22,739 nucleotides of DNA from the NCBI GenBank assembly GCA_015688915.1, contig JAATGX010000223.1, positions 1 to 22,739 on the forward strand, in the 5' to 3' direction. This DNA is from Desulfuromonadales bacterium. Lineage in GTDB: Bacteria; Desulfobacterota; Desulfuromonadia; Geobacterales; Pseudopelobacteraceae. The notes below the pieces were generated by a model. It made no database searches and was not told where the DNA came from. It saw only the letters and a program-made list of their open reading frames with translations. Shown here one piece after another: positions 7,331-15,152 of this stretch (position 1 is its first letter; every line of letters begins with the position of its first letter). Both the position numbers and the translations under genes were made by a program.

Positions 7331-7705
7331 TCACTTTCCGGGCGTCAGCTTCTCGTCGATGGAATGATAGATCTCCTCCATCACCTTTTCCGCGTCATCG
7401 ATGTTGTAGGCGATGATGTTCTTCAGGTGGGTGTAGGAATCCAGGTCGATCTTGTCGAAAAAGAAACCCAGACCGTTGTCGGCAACGCGGCTGACCACCC
7501 CGTCGAAGTTGACCGAGATCTCGGGAGAGGTGCCGGACAGGACCATGGTGATCTCAACCTGGTCACCCAACGGCAAACGTTCATCGGTAACCAGGAACAT
7601 GCCCCGCATGCTGAGATTTTCCACGTTGCCCTGAAACTGGCGGTCAGGGGTCTTGATAGTGGCGGCCATGCGGAACGGGACACGGGAGAATTGCCTGGTA
7701 CTCAT
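7331..7705 (-). CDS. PilZ domain protein (c-di-GMP receptor)
   Basis: This is a 124-residue single-domain PilZ protein. Both parts of the c-di-GMP binding signature are present: RVPFR (R8 to R12, the RxxxR loop) and NLSMRG (N30, S32, G35, the N/DxSxxG strand). Such proteins change conformation on binding c-di-GMP and act on motility, chemosensory or secretion partners. The start at 7705 is supported by GAGGGG eight bases upstream; a longer reading from 7738 would start inside the preceding terminator region. Only 31 bases separate it from the chemoreceptor gene, which suggests the two act in one pathway. The C-terminal helix (DDAEKVMEEIYHSIDEKL) extends past the PilZ core and may be a partner-binding element. 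Confidence 0.9.
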   Translation of the reverse strand: MSTRQFSRVPFRMAATIKTPDRQFQGNVENLSMRGMFLVTDERLPLGDQVEITMVLSGTSPEISVNFDGVVSRVADNGLGFFFDKIDLDSYTHLKNIIAYNIDDAEKVMEEIYHSIDEKLTPGK

Positions 7706-7740
7706 CGCTGGAACCCCTCTCTGCGAAAAAATGCGCAACG

Positions 7741-7769
7741 AAAACTCCCCCTCCCGTGACGGGAGGGGG
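7741..7769 (-). terminator. Intrinsic terminator after the aldolase-like gene
   Basis: On the minus strand CCCCCTCCCG, loop TCA and CGGGAGGGGG make a perfect 10-bp stem followed by AGTTTT. It begins nine bases after the aldolase stop codon, separating that gene from the PilZ-chemoreceptor pair. The PilZ pair then needs its own promoter or read-through. Confidence 0.85.
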
Positions 7770-7777
7770 AATGACTG

Positions 7778-9058
7778 TCAGTCCTCGAAGTTGCCTTCCG
7801 GCCCCTTGTGGCCGGCGATGGCCTTCGCCCGTTCGATGATCTGCTCTTTGGTCCAGTAGGAGGGGTCCTCGATCAGCTCCCCCTTGGGGCCGACATCATG
7901 GGAACCGGCCGCGAGGATCGCCGCAATGGCCAGCGGTGCGGTATCCTGTGCATTGAGGACCTCGGTCATGATCTTGTAGGCGAATGTCTCGACCCGCTTG
8001 GCCATCCGCTCCCTGATCTCTCTCGGCTGGGCCAGGAACTTGTTCTCGAAGGGGAGGTTCAGGCTCTTGTAGTCCCCCTTCTTCCATCCCTTGGACTCGG
8101 CATACGCGACCATCTCGGCCCAGAGTTCCTCGGTCATCCCCTCGCCCTTGACCTTGATGAAGTTGCCGTTCGCATCCAGTTGGGCGTTGCCGTAGTCGTT
8201 CACTTCCAGCCCCCAGGAGATCATCTGCAGGGCGGTGGCCACGTTTGCCTTGGTGGTGGCGGTCTTTTGGGCGATCTCCCGCAACCGCTCGGAACTGTTG
8301 CCGGAGGTACCGTGCTGGGCGCCGCTGATCCTGTACGGGGCAAGGGCATGGTGAATGTCGCTGGTCAGATCGACCTGGATGCCGGCGTCGCTCGCCTCGA
8401 GGCCATGGGTGGTGCCGTTGTTGAGGGCGATCCAGTCGGGGAAGATCTCGTGGGCATTCAACCCCTGGATCAGGAACTTGGCCTCGGGAATGGTGGAAAG
8501 GCCCTCTTTCCCCTTGATCTCGCCGACCTCGGTCTCCAGTCCGGCCCACGCGGGGATGAACGGGTTGATCTCCAGGTTTGCCAGCAGGTTCAGGTCGTCG
8601 GGTTGGTGGGATGCGTCAATGGCGATGGAGGTGATCCCCGCCTCGAACATGCTCGGCACCTCCACCTTGGCCGCGGCCAGGTCGCTGGCGTTCTTGATGC
8701 CGTAGTGGTCGGCATGGATGGCGACCGGCACGGTGATCCCCAACTCGTTGCACAGGGCATCCACGATGCGGGCCATGTTCCAGTAGTTGGTCGCGCAATA
8801 CGCCTTCTGGCCCCCTTCCGACTTGGCGATCTCGATGATGACCGGGGCGTTGGCACGCTGGGCGGCGGCAAGAACGCCGCGGATGACAAAATAATTACGG
8901 CCGTTGGCGGCAAGCGCAATCGCCTTGCCCTTGGCGATCATGGCCCGGTCGATGACCTTGCCGCTGACGATCAGCGCCTTGGAGTTGGGAAAGAGACCTT
9001 TGATCGTGGGGGGGCGCCCCACTTGCAGCGCCTTTTCAAAATCCGCCGAGTAACTCAT
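7778..9058 (-). CDS. Class II (zinc-dependent) aldolase family protein, fructose-bisphosphate aldolase-like
   Basis: The 426-residue protein belongs to the class II ketose-bisphosphate aldolases, which cleave or form fructose-1,6-bisphosphate using a zinc enolate. The catalytic aspartate and first zinc histidine are in AIHADHYG (residues 115-118). The acidic pair is in GLETEVGEIKG (about 173-183), and the later zinc histidines in TTHG (H218) and AQHGTSG (H249). It is some 70-90 residues longer than the common forms and has a distinct C-terminal extension with many charged helices. The phosphate loop reads HGTSG instead of the usual HGGSG or HGASG. Fructose-bisphosphate aldolase is the likely role, but tagatose- or other ketose-bisphosphate substrates cannot be excluded. 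A strong binding site, GGGAGGGTGGT, precedes the ATG. Confidence 0.85.
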   Translation of the reverse strand: MSYSADFEKALQVGRPPTIKGLFPNSKALIVSGKVIDRAMIAKGKAIALAANGRNYFVIRGVLAAAQRANAPVIIEIAKSEGGQKAYCATNYWNMARIVDALCNELGITVPVAIHADHYGIKNASDLAAAKVEVPSMFEAGITSIAIDASHQPDDLNLLANLEINPFIPAWAGLETEVGEIKGKEGLSTIPEAKFLIQGLNAHEIFPDWIALNNGTTHGLEASDAGIQVDLTSDIHHALAPYRISGAQHGTSGNSSERLREIAQKTATTKANVATALQMISWGLEVNDYGNAQLDANGNFIKVKGEGMTEELWAEMVAYAESKGWKKGDYKSLNLPFENKFLAQPREIRERMAKRVETFAYKIMTEVLNAQDTAPLAIAAILAAGSHDVGPKGELIEDPSYWTKEQIIERAKAIAGHKGPEGNFED

Positions 9059-9169
9059 ACCACCCTCCCTTTGCTTATTTGGATTTTGTTTCCTGAAGAC
9101 GAAAATTTAGAAGGACCAACGGCATATTCTTTGAAACCACGATAACTTTCGCTTGTATATAACCGCTTC

Positions 9170-9198
9170 TTATTACCACGTAAGCCCCCCTGAATCAA
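9170..9198 (-). promoter_or_regulatory. Possible promoter of the aldolase-like gene
   Basis: On the minus strand TTGATT (9198-9193) and TAATAA (9175-9170) are separated by 17 bases. Both hexamers are weak matches. The leader would be about 105 bases long. The rest of 9059-9221 shows no gene. Confidence 0.3.
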
Positions 9199-9221
9199 GG
9201 AGTAAACAGCACGCTTCGCTG

Positions 9222-9250
9222 TTGCCAGCCGGAGGCACATTGCCTATAAT
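9222..9250 (+). promoter_or_regulatory. Sigma-70 promoter of selU
   Basis: TTGCCA at 9222-9227, a 17-base spacer and TATAAT at 9245-9250 form a near-consensus promoter. Transcription would start near 9257, leaving a leader of only about 14 bases that contains the GGAG ribosome binding site. Confidence 0.8.
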
Positions 9251-9270
9251 GATGCCCCTGGAGTGTCGCC

Positions 9271-10299
9271 ATGCCGCAAAAAATCCCTTTTACCCCCGCC
9301 CTGCTCGACAGCCACTGCCTTGTCGACTGCCGCACGCCGCTGGAGTTTGCCGAGGATCACCTGCCCGGCGCCGTCAATGTTCCGATCCTGACCAACGAGG
9401 AACGGGTGGAGGTCGGCACCATCTACAAACAGCAGGGAGCGCCCCAGGCACGGATGCGCGGCCTGGAGCTGACCTGCGGCCGTTTTGCCGCCATGGTGCA
9501 CGAGGTCGTCGCCCATGCCGAAGGAAGGCCGGTGCTGGCCTATTGCTGGCGGGGCGGCCTGCGCAGTAGCTCCATGGCGGTCCTCTTGGAGATGACCGGC
9601 TACCCGGTGGTCCAGCTCACGGGCGGCTACAAGGCCTTCCGCGCCCAGGTGATCGACTATTTCGAGACCTGTGCGCTCCCCGCGCCGCCCATCGTCATCC
9701 ACGGCATGACCGGTACCGGCAAGACCACCTTCATCAACGGCCTTGACCCGGATCAATGGACCGCAATCGACCTGGAAAACCTGGCCCGTCACCGCGGCTC
9801 GGCCTTTGGCGGCCTGGGGCAGGGAGAACAACCGTCACAGAAACGCTTCGACACCCTGTTGTGGGACCTGCTCCGCCATGCGCCGGCGGGCCTCCCCATC
9901 GTGCTGGAGGGCGAACGTCAGCGCATCGGGAATATATCCCTGCCGGGCAGGCTCTACGAGGTGATGTCCGAAAGCGTCAAGGTCTGGTGCCGGGCCTCAT
10001 TGGAGACTCGCGTCGGGCGTCTTGCGGAGGAATATGCCCGCGAGGAATATCGTGAACCCATGGCAGTGGCCCTGGAGCGGATCAGAAAGCGACTGGGCGG
10101 GCAGCGCCATGCCGAGTTGAAGGGTTTGCTGGCAAGTTGGGACGTGGCAGGAATGGCCCGGGGGCTGATCGGGCAGTATTACGACAGGCTTTACTACAAG
10201 CATCGCCCCTGGACCCCGGACGTGGAGATCGAACTGGAGGATTTCGGGGAGGCCGGGCGGCGATTGGCGGAGTTTTGGCGCGGGCGGGAGAGATTTTGA
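9271..10299 (+). CDS. selU: tRNA 2-selenouridine synthase (SelU/MnmH)
   Basis: SelU converts 2-thiouridine at the wobble position (U34) of Lys, Glu and Gln tRNAs to 2-selenouridine, through a geranylated intermediate and selenophosphate. The 342-residue protein has the two expected domains. An N-terminal rhodanese domain has its active cysteine in AYCWRGGLRSS (C92). A P-loop domain follows, with Walker A GMTGTGKTT (145-153) and conserved ENLARHRGSAFG after it. ATG at 9271 is supported by GGAG at a seven-base spacing and by the promoter just upstream. No selD or selA is in the window, although selenophosphate synthetase must exist for this activity. The gene converges on the toxin gene with a 12-base gap. 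Confidence 0.94.
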   Translation: MPQKIPFTPALLDSHCLVDCRTPLEFAEDHLPGAVNVPILTNEERVEVGTIYKQQGAPQARMRGLELTCGRFAAMVHEVVAHAEGRPVLAYCWRGGLRSSSMAVLLEMTGYPVVQLTGGYKAFRAQVIDYFETCALPAPPIVIHGMTGTGKTTFINGLDPDQWTAIDLENLARHRGSAFGGLGQGEQPSQKRFDTLLWDLLRHAPAGLPIVLEGERQRIGNISLPGRLYEVMSESVKVWCRASLETRVGRLAEEYAREEYREPMAVALERIRKRLGGQRHAELKGLLASWDVAGMARGLIGQYYDRLYYKHRPWTPDVEIELEDFGEAGRRLAEFWRGRERF

Positions 10300-10311
10300 C
10301 AACCTCCGCGG

Positions 10312-10656
10312 TTAATATCCCATTTCCTGAAGAATCGATTGCAGCTTGGAAACGGTAATGTCAGATTGCTCTGATTTGGAATAGACGGTGACCAGTATGA
10401 TGTCGTTCCGGGCTTTGAGGTAGTAGATACAGCGATAACCGGAACGCTTTCCCTTTTGAATGTCGCTGTTTTTGAGGCGTACCTTGAAGAGGGTCAAACC
10501 GACCCCCGGAACTTGGTCGCCGGGAAGTTTGCCGGCAAGCAGTTGATCGATGAGCGGTTGAGTGTCGGAACGGATGGAGCGGTATTTCTTGGCGAGTGCG
10601 CGCAGGTTGCGCTTGAATTCGAAGGTAAACGATATGCTGACTCTTTCAGCGGGCAT
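10312..10656 (-). CDS. RelE/ParE-family toxin
   Basis: This 114-residue protein has the RelE/ParE fold pattern. An N-terminal helix (FKRNLRALAKKYRSI) is followed by a loop region, then the strands GYRCIYYLKA and DIILVTVYSK with SEQSDI after them, where RelE-type toxins place their basic and tyrosine residues. RelE relatives cleave mRNA in the ribosome, ParE relatives poison gyrase; the sequence alone does not decide. The ATG at 10656 sits in the last codons of the antitoxin gene, overlapping it by 11 bases (ATGCCCGCTGA), with GGAAGGG five bases upstream. An ATG at 10680 would lie wholly inside the antitoxin. The overlap and gene order antitoxin-toxin support a bicistronic toxin-antitoxin operon. 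Confidence 0.8.
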   Translation of the reverse strand: MPAERVSISFTFEFKRNLRALAKKYRSIRSDTQPLIDQLLAGKLPGDQVPGVGLTLFKVRLKNSDIQKGKRSGYRCIYYLKARNDIILVTVYSKSEQSDITVSKLQSILQEMGY

Positions 10657-10864
10657 CAATACCCTTCCACAGTTCAGCAACCGGCAAGGTATTCCCTTCC
10701 AGTGCCTCCCGCATCCCCTGACGGAAACTTTCGTCGGCAGGTTTCAGGAAAATGCCGTGGCGGAATCCCCGGACGATCTCAAGCAGAGCCGGGAGATACT
10801 CCTCCGGAGTGGTTTCAATCTCATGATAGATTTCCTTGGCACATGCCGATCTTGCTGGACTCAT
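10646..10864 (-). CDS. Antitoxin of RelE-type module
   Basis: This is a 72-residue protein with no recognised DNA-binding motif. It is alpha-helical by composition (EIYHEIETTPEEYLPALLEIVRGF) with a C-terminal part rich in charged residues (EALEGNTLPVAELWKGIDAR). It resembles the short antitoxins paired with RelE toxins, which bind the toxin through such a tail. The ATG at 10864 has GAGGTG just upstream; ATGs at 10876 and 10894 have no comparable site. It is transcribed first from a recognisable promoter and overlaps the toxin gene. The call rests largely on size and position. Confidence 0.7.
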   Translation of the reverse strand: MSPARSACAKEIYHEIETTPEEYLPALLEIVRGFRHGIFLKPADESFRQGMREALEGNTLPVAELWKGIDAR

Positions 10865-10892
10865 GGGGCACCTCATGATGATTTCTGAATTC

Positions 10893-10921
10893 ACTATTCA
10901 ACAGCCCTTCGAAAAAGTCAA
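10893..10921 (-). promoter_or_regulatory. Promoter of the toxin-antitoxin operon
   Basis: On the minus strand TTGACT (10921-10916), 17 bases, and AATAGT (10898-10893) form a plausible sigma-70 promoter. Transcription would start near 10886, about 22 bases before the antitoxin start codon. Confidence 0.55.
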
Positions 10922-10960
10922 GCAACAAGGGGCCGGGGAATTCCCTGAGCATCCACTACG

Positions 10961-11920
10961 TTAACCCACACGGCGGCCGAACGGGTGCAGTGGGACTGGT
11001 AACTCCCCCCCTTCTGCCGGAATCCGCCCCGCGTTGAAATGAGCCACACCCCAAGCCAGGATCTCACAGCAGCCGGCTCCGGCCAGCTCCCCCAGCGGCT
11101 CTTGCCCCAAAAAACGGAGCACCGCCACCAGCAGCGCCCCTTCCCGGCCTGTCCAGTTCCCCAGGCGATGGGACACCAGGTTGTCCCGCTTGCTCAGCTT
11201 TGCGCCGCCCGGACCGGTCACCAGCGGCAGGTGACAATACTCCGGCCGTGGATAACCCAGCAGCCGCTGAAGATGGATCTGGCGCGGCGTGGAGGCGAGC
11301 AGATCGTCGCCCCGCACCACCTGGGTCACCCCCGTGAGGTGATCGTCCACCACCACCGCCAGTTGATAGGCAAACCCGCCGTCGCCACGGCGCAGGGCAA
11401 AATCGCCGCACCGGTCCGCCAGATTCTGGCATATCGGCCCCCGGCGAAGGTCATGGAAACAAACCTCTTCCGCCGGCGTCCGCACCCGCCAGGAACGGAC
11501 AACGGCACCCGCCCTCATTCCGCCCCGGCAAGTGCCGGGATACGCCAGACAATCGTCCTCGGGGTGCGGCGCCGACGCGGCCTGGGCGATCTCCTTGCGC
11601 GAACAGCCGCAGGGATAGACCATCCCCATCCCCGCCAGCCGGTCGAACGCCTCCCCATAGGCCGCCAGGTTCCCGCTCTGCCGGGTGATCTCCCCGTCCC
11701 ATTCCAGGCCGAAAAGCTCCAGGGTCCGCATGATATCGTCGGCCATGCCCGGCACCTGGCGCGGCGTGTCCAGGTCGTCCAGACGCAGGAGCCAGCGCCC
11801 CCCGGCGCTCTTTGCCATGAGCCAGCTCGCCACGGCAGTCGCCAGTGAGCCGGTGTGCAGCGCGCCGGTCGGCGAGGGGGCGAACCGGCCGACCGGGAAT
11901 GATTCGTGGAGGGCTGTCAT
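10961..11920 (-). CDS. gluQ: Glutamyl-Q tRNA(Asp) synthetase (GluQRS)
   Basis: GluQRS activates glutamate and attaches it to the queuosine base at position 34 of tRNA(Asp), a paralogue of glutamyl-tRNA synthetase that lacks the anticodon-binding domain. The 319-residue protein has the HIGH-like motif in APSPTGALHTGSL (residues 14-26) and the KMSKS-like motif in AKLSKRD. It also has a zinc site C104-x-C106 (YPCGCSRKE) completed by C131 (AYPGTCRGG). Length and the missing C-terminal domain separate it from GltX. It shares a queuosine theme with queF at 19143, although they are not in one operon. ppnP lies 54 bases upstream on the same strand. Confidence 0.93.
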   Translation of the reverse strand: MTALHESFPVGRFAPSPTGALHTGSLATAVASWLMAKSAGGRWLLRLDDLDTPRQVPGMADDIMRTLELFGLEWDGEITRQSGNLAAYGEAFDRLAGMGMVYPCGCSRKEIAQAASAPHPEDDCLAYPGTCRGGMRAGAVVRSWRVRTPAEEVCFHDLRRGPICQNLADRCGDFALRRGDGGFAYQLAVVVDDHLTGVTQVVRGDDLLASTPRQIHLQRLLGYPRPEYCHLPLVTGPGGAKLSKRDNLVSHRLGNWTGREGALLVAVLRFLGQEPLGELAGAGCCEILAWGVAHFNAGRIPAEGGELPVPLHPFGRRVG

Positions 11921-11974
11921 GCGCGGGATCAGGTTCCATCCGATTTCCGGGGCGGGATCAGCATGATGCCGCCG

Positions 11975-12289
11975 CTATGCGACAAACGAACAGCAGTAGT
12001 CCGTCACCTGCGCCACCCGCATCACGAACGTGGAATTGGCCGGCACGTTGAAGACCTCGCCGCCTGCGACCTTCTTCCAGCCGGTTTCCCCCTTCATCTG
12101 CCATTCCAGATCACCGGAGAGGATTTCCATAATCTCGGCCGCGCCCGTAGAGAACTCGTAGTCGCCCGGCTGCATGATCCCCAGGGTTTTTTTGGTGCCG
12201 TCGGCGAACAGCACCGTCCTGCTGACGACCTTGCCGTCAAAGTAGATATTGGCCTTTTTCACCACCGTTACGTTTGCAAATTCCGACAT
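11975..12289 (-). CDS. ppnP: Pyrimidine/purine nucleoside phosphorylase (PpnP, YaiE family)
   Basis: This 104-residue cupin-fold enzyme splits several nucleosides with phosphate to give free base and ribose-1-phosphate. It matches the E. coli PpnP family along its length. Landmarks are NIYFDGKVVSRTV at the N-terminus, TLGIMQPGDYEFSTGAAEIMEILSGDLEW in the middle and the conserved VFNVPANSTFVMRV near the C-terminus. The ATG at 12289 has a perfect GGGAGGAA binding site; upstream reading frame extension comes from repeat DNA and is discounted. The protein is slightly longer at the N-terminus than the 94-residue E. coli form. Confidence 0.92.
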   Translation of the reverse strand: MSEFANVTVVKKANIYFDGKVVSRTVLFADGTKKTLGIMQPGDYEFSTGAAEIMEILSGDLEWQMKGETGWKKVAGGEVFNVPANSTFVMRVAQVTDYCCSFVA

Positions 12290-12317
12290 TAATTCCTCCC
12301 ACAAAGTTAGTAACCTG

Positions 12318-12502
12318 CACAAAGCAGAGGCACGCAGAGTAACATCATCCACAACGCGGAACAACGGAGAAAACCGAAAATCAATCCATAACACGAAGAG
12401 AAACCTGAACGGTGTGAAACCCCGAGCTTTTGATTTTTCCCTAAAAAGATTCAAGGGTTAATATTTTGACTTTCTCCATGTTCTCCGTGTCTCCGTGTTA
12501 TT
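12318..12502. repeat. Degenerate inverted repeats, CACAGAG/CACGGAG family
   Basis: The 211-base gap between ppnP and the nucleotidyltransferase gene contains decayed copies. CACAAAGCAGAGGCACGCAG lies near 12318-12339 and GCGGAACAACGGAGAAAA near 12356-12373. At 12470-12500 is the oppositely oriented TTTCTCCATGTTCTCCGTGT continued by CTCCGTGTTA. The last copy abuts the stop codon of the nucleotidyltransferase gene. The gap holds no gene, and no clear ppnP promoter was recognised. Confidence 0.55.
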
Positions 12503-15152
12503 AAATGTTTTTCCCGGTTCTGATCAGCCGGACCGCCAAGGCCCGCTCCTCGTCGTCGGTCGTGACCTCGCCATCGAGCCTGGCCGCCAGCAACCGTTCC
12601 ATGATGTCCTTGAAACGGGGCCCCGCCGCCAGCCCCAGCGATTTGAGCGCCTCGCCGTCCAGACAGCGGCGCACTTGGCGCAGGTGGGTCAGGTAGAGCG
12701 ATACGAAGCGCCGCACCTCGTCGCGGCTGGCCTTGGCGGCCAGGTAGAGCAGGGTTTCAAGCGGCAGCCCGTGGAACCAGGTGTGAATCTCGCTCCTGCG
12801 GACCTCCGGCCCGCGCTTCAGCCGGCGCTGAATCGAATCAAGGATACCGAGGGTATGGCGTCGCGAGGCAAACACCCTGGTCATGACCCGCCCCGGCACG
12901 GCCAACCGGCGGCAGGCGTCCAGGAACTCCCCGGCCGCGAGGCCGTCGCACAACGCCAGGTAGTAGACCTGCCACTGCCGGCACGGATCTTCCAGGTAGA
13001 GCAGGCGGAACCAGACCAGCACCCGGGCCGTCTCATGGATGACCCGTTCCGTCTCCGGCACCATTTTGAGACCGGGATGAACAAACGGCAACAGCCCGAG
13101 CGCCGACATCCGTCCCATGGCGCCGGCCGGCTCCTTCTCCTCCAGGATCAGTATCAGCTCATTGAGCAGCCGCGTGCCGCCCACCCGGTCCAGGACGTTC
13201 ATCCGCACGGCGCTGCGGATCAGGTTCTCGGTGTGGAGAGCGATGTGGAACCCCAGGCGCTGCTCGAAGCGGATGGCGCGGAAGACCCGGGTCGGGTCCT
13301 CCACGAAGGAAAGGTTGTGCAGCACCCGCACCACCCGGTCCTGCAAGTCCTGCTGGCCGCCGAAATAGTCGGTCAGTTGGCCGAATCCGGCGGCATTGAG
13401 GGAGAACGCCAAGGTATTGATGGTGAAATCGCGACGGTACAGGTCATGCCGCAGGGAGGAGCGCTCCACCGTGGGGAGCACGCCCGGCGATTCGTAGTAC
13501 TCCAGGCGGGTGCTGGCCACGTCGATCTTGGCCCCGTCGGGGAAAACCACCACCGCGGTGCCGAATTTGTGGTGGCTGCGGATCCGGCAGCCGTGGCCCG
13601 CGGCGAACCGTTCGGCAAAGAAGATGCCATCCCCCTCCACGGTGACGTCCATGTCCAGGTTGTCCACCCCAAGCAGCAGGTCGCGCACGAAGCCCCCCAC
13701 CGCGTAGACGGCCATTCCCAAACCGTCCCCGGTCTTCCCCAGTTCGCGCAGCAGCGCAATGGCGGCCCCCGGCAGGCGCTTGGCGATCAGACCGGCGATG
13801 GCGCGGCTCTTGGGGATAGAGGACAGGGCCTCCACGTCGTAGAGCGCCTCGGGCTGTTCCCGGCGGCCTCCGTACATGTGGCGCAGCAGGTCGGTGCGCG
13901 TCACCGTGCCCGCCAGGTGCTCCCCCTCGAACACCGGCACGAAGCGGCGGTTCCCCTCCACCATGTACTCCTGGATGTCGGAGATCAGGGTGGCGGGCGT
14001 GGCCCGCATGAACTCGGAGTGCATGAAGTCGTCCACCGGTGAGGCGCCCAGATCGTGGTAGAGCGCCTTTTCCACGGTCTTGCGGGAGATGATGCCGATC
14101 ATCCGCTCGCCCGCCATGACCGGCATGGCGTTGCAGTTGTAGCGGGTCAGCAGTTCCCGGGCCTCGGCTATGGTGACGCCGGACGGCATGGTCTTGACCG
14201 GCGAGGACATGATGTCACGGGCGCAGACACGGGGGCTGACCACCACCCTGAGCAGTTCCTCCAGCCGCTCCAGCGCCTGCTTCAGGGAAAGGTCGCGCAC
14301 CACGGCCGAGGCGGCGGTGGCATGCCCGCCGCCGTGGAAGCGCCGCAGGATCTCCCCCACGTTGACCTCCGGCACCCGGCTGCGTGCCACCAGGTAGACG
14401 CGGCTCTCCATGGCCACCACCAGGAACAGGGCGTCCAGGTTCTCCATGTCGCGCATCATGTGGGCCAGGGCCGCGATGTCGCCGACATAGGAGTCGCAGG
14501 CGGCGTGGGCGATGGACACCGTGACGCCGTTGACAACGGTGCTCTTGAGGCTCTTCAGCAGGACGTTCAGCAGTTCCACCTGCCGGGCGTTCAGCCCCTG
14601 GGCGAGGAAATCCGAGACGATGTTGAGCCGCGCCCCGCGCCCCAGCAGCCAGGAGGCGGCATGGAAATCGTCGGCCGTCGTGGAGGGGAACAGCAGCCGG
14701 CCGGTATCCTCGTAGATGCCGAGCATGACCAGGGTGGCCTCTTCCGGGGTCAGGGTCATGCCGTGATCCATCAGCACGTTCGCCAGGATGGTTGACGTGG
14801 AGCCGCAGGCGCGGATGATGCCGCCGGTGGGGCGGATGCTGCGCTCCGTGACCGGGTGGTGGTCGTAGATGTGGACCTCCAGGCCGGGGCGGCCGAGGAT
14901 CTCCGCGAACCGGCCGATGCGGCCGGCGTGCTGGCAGTCCACGACGATCAGGCGGGTGACCAGGGTCAGGTCCAGATCCTTGGGCCGGGTGACCGGGGGA
15001 AAATGGTCGGGATGGCGTTCCAGGAAGTCCCGCACCGCCTTTTCCTGGGAACCGGGAAAGGCGAGCGCCGCGCCGGGGTAGAGCCGGGCCGCCGCCACCA
15101 TGGCGCCCAGGCAATCGAAATCGGCGTTGACGTGGGTGGTGATGACGTCCAT
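12501..15152 (-). CDS. DHH-CBS-CBS-tRNA nucleotidyltransferase/poly(A) polymerase fusion
   Basis: The 883-residue protein joins three units. A DHH phosphoesterase-like unit (1-305) has THVNADFD, IYDHHP (96-100) and RFHGGGHATAAS (271-282). Two CBS domains follow (about 310-430). A class II nucleotidyltransferase then has GGFVRDLLLG (486-495) and the metal pair D500/D502 in NLDMDV. RRDFTINTLAF and EDPTRVFRAIRFEQRLGF come next, and a helical tail reaches the C-terminus. This class repairs or builds tRNA CCA ends or adds poly(A). In Geobacter sulfurreducens separate C-adding and A-adding enzymes and a poly(A) polymerase have been reported, and the CBS-DHH forms in some deep-branching bacteria are A-adding. 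Which activity this one has cannot be read from the sequence. Its ATG shares one base with the aminotransferase stop (TGATG). Confidence 0.92.
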   Translation of the reverse strand: MDVITTHVNADFDCLGAMVAAARLYPGAALAFPGSQEKAVRDFLERHPDHFPPVTRPKDLDLTLVTRLIVVDCQHAGRIGRFAEILGRPGLEVHIYDHHPVTERSIRPTGGIIRACGSTSTILANVLMDHGMTLTPEEATLVMLGIYEDTGRLLFPSTTADDFHAASWLLGRGARLNIVSDFLAQGLNARQVELLNVLLKSLKSTVVNGVTVSIAHAACDSYVGDIAALAHMMRDMENLDALFLVVAMESRVYLVARSRVPEVNVGEILRRFHGGGHATAASAVVRDLSLKQALERLEELLRVVVSPRVCARDIMSSPVKTMPSGVTIAEARELLTRYNCNAMPVMAGERMIGIISRKTVEKALYHDLGASPVDDFMHSEFMRATPATLISDIQEYMVEGNRRFVPVFEGEHLAGTVTRTDLLRHMYGGRREQPEALYDVEALSSIPKSRAIAGLIAKRLPGAAIALLRELGKTGDGLGMAVYAVGGFVRDLLLGVDNLDMDVTVEGDGIFFAERFAAGHGCRIRSHHKFGTAVVVFPDGAKIDVASTRLEYYESPGVLPTVERSSLRHDLYRRDFTINTLAFSLNAAGFGQLTDYFGGQQDLQDRVVRVLHNLSFVEDPTRVFRAIRFEQRLGFHIALHTENLIRSAVRMNVLDRVGGTRLLNELILILEEKEPAGAMGRMSALGLLPFVHPGLKMVPETERVIHETARVLVWFRLLYLEDPCRQWQVYYLALCDGLAAGEFLDACRRLAVPGRVMTRVFASRRHTLGILDSIQRRLKRGPEVRRSEIHTWFHGLPLETLLYLAAKASRDEVRRFVSLYLTHLRQVRRCLDGEALKSLGLAAGPRFKDIMERLLAARLDGEVTTDDEERALAVRLIRTGKNI

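Noticed and set aside
9055..9240. Short minus-strand reading frame upstream of the aldolase-like gene
   Set aside because: No ribosome binding site or recognisable protein; it overlaps the selU and aldolase promoter region.
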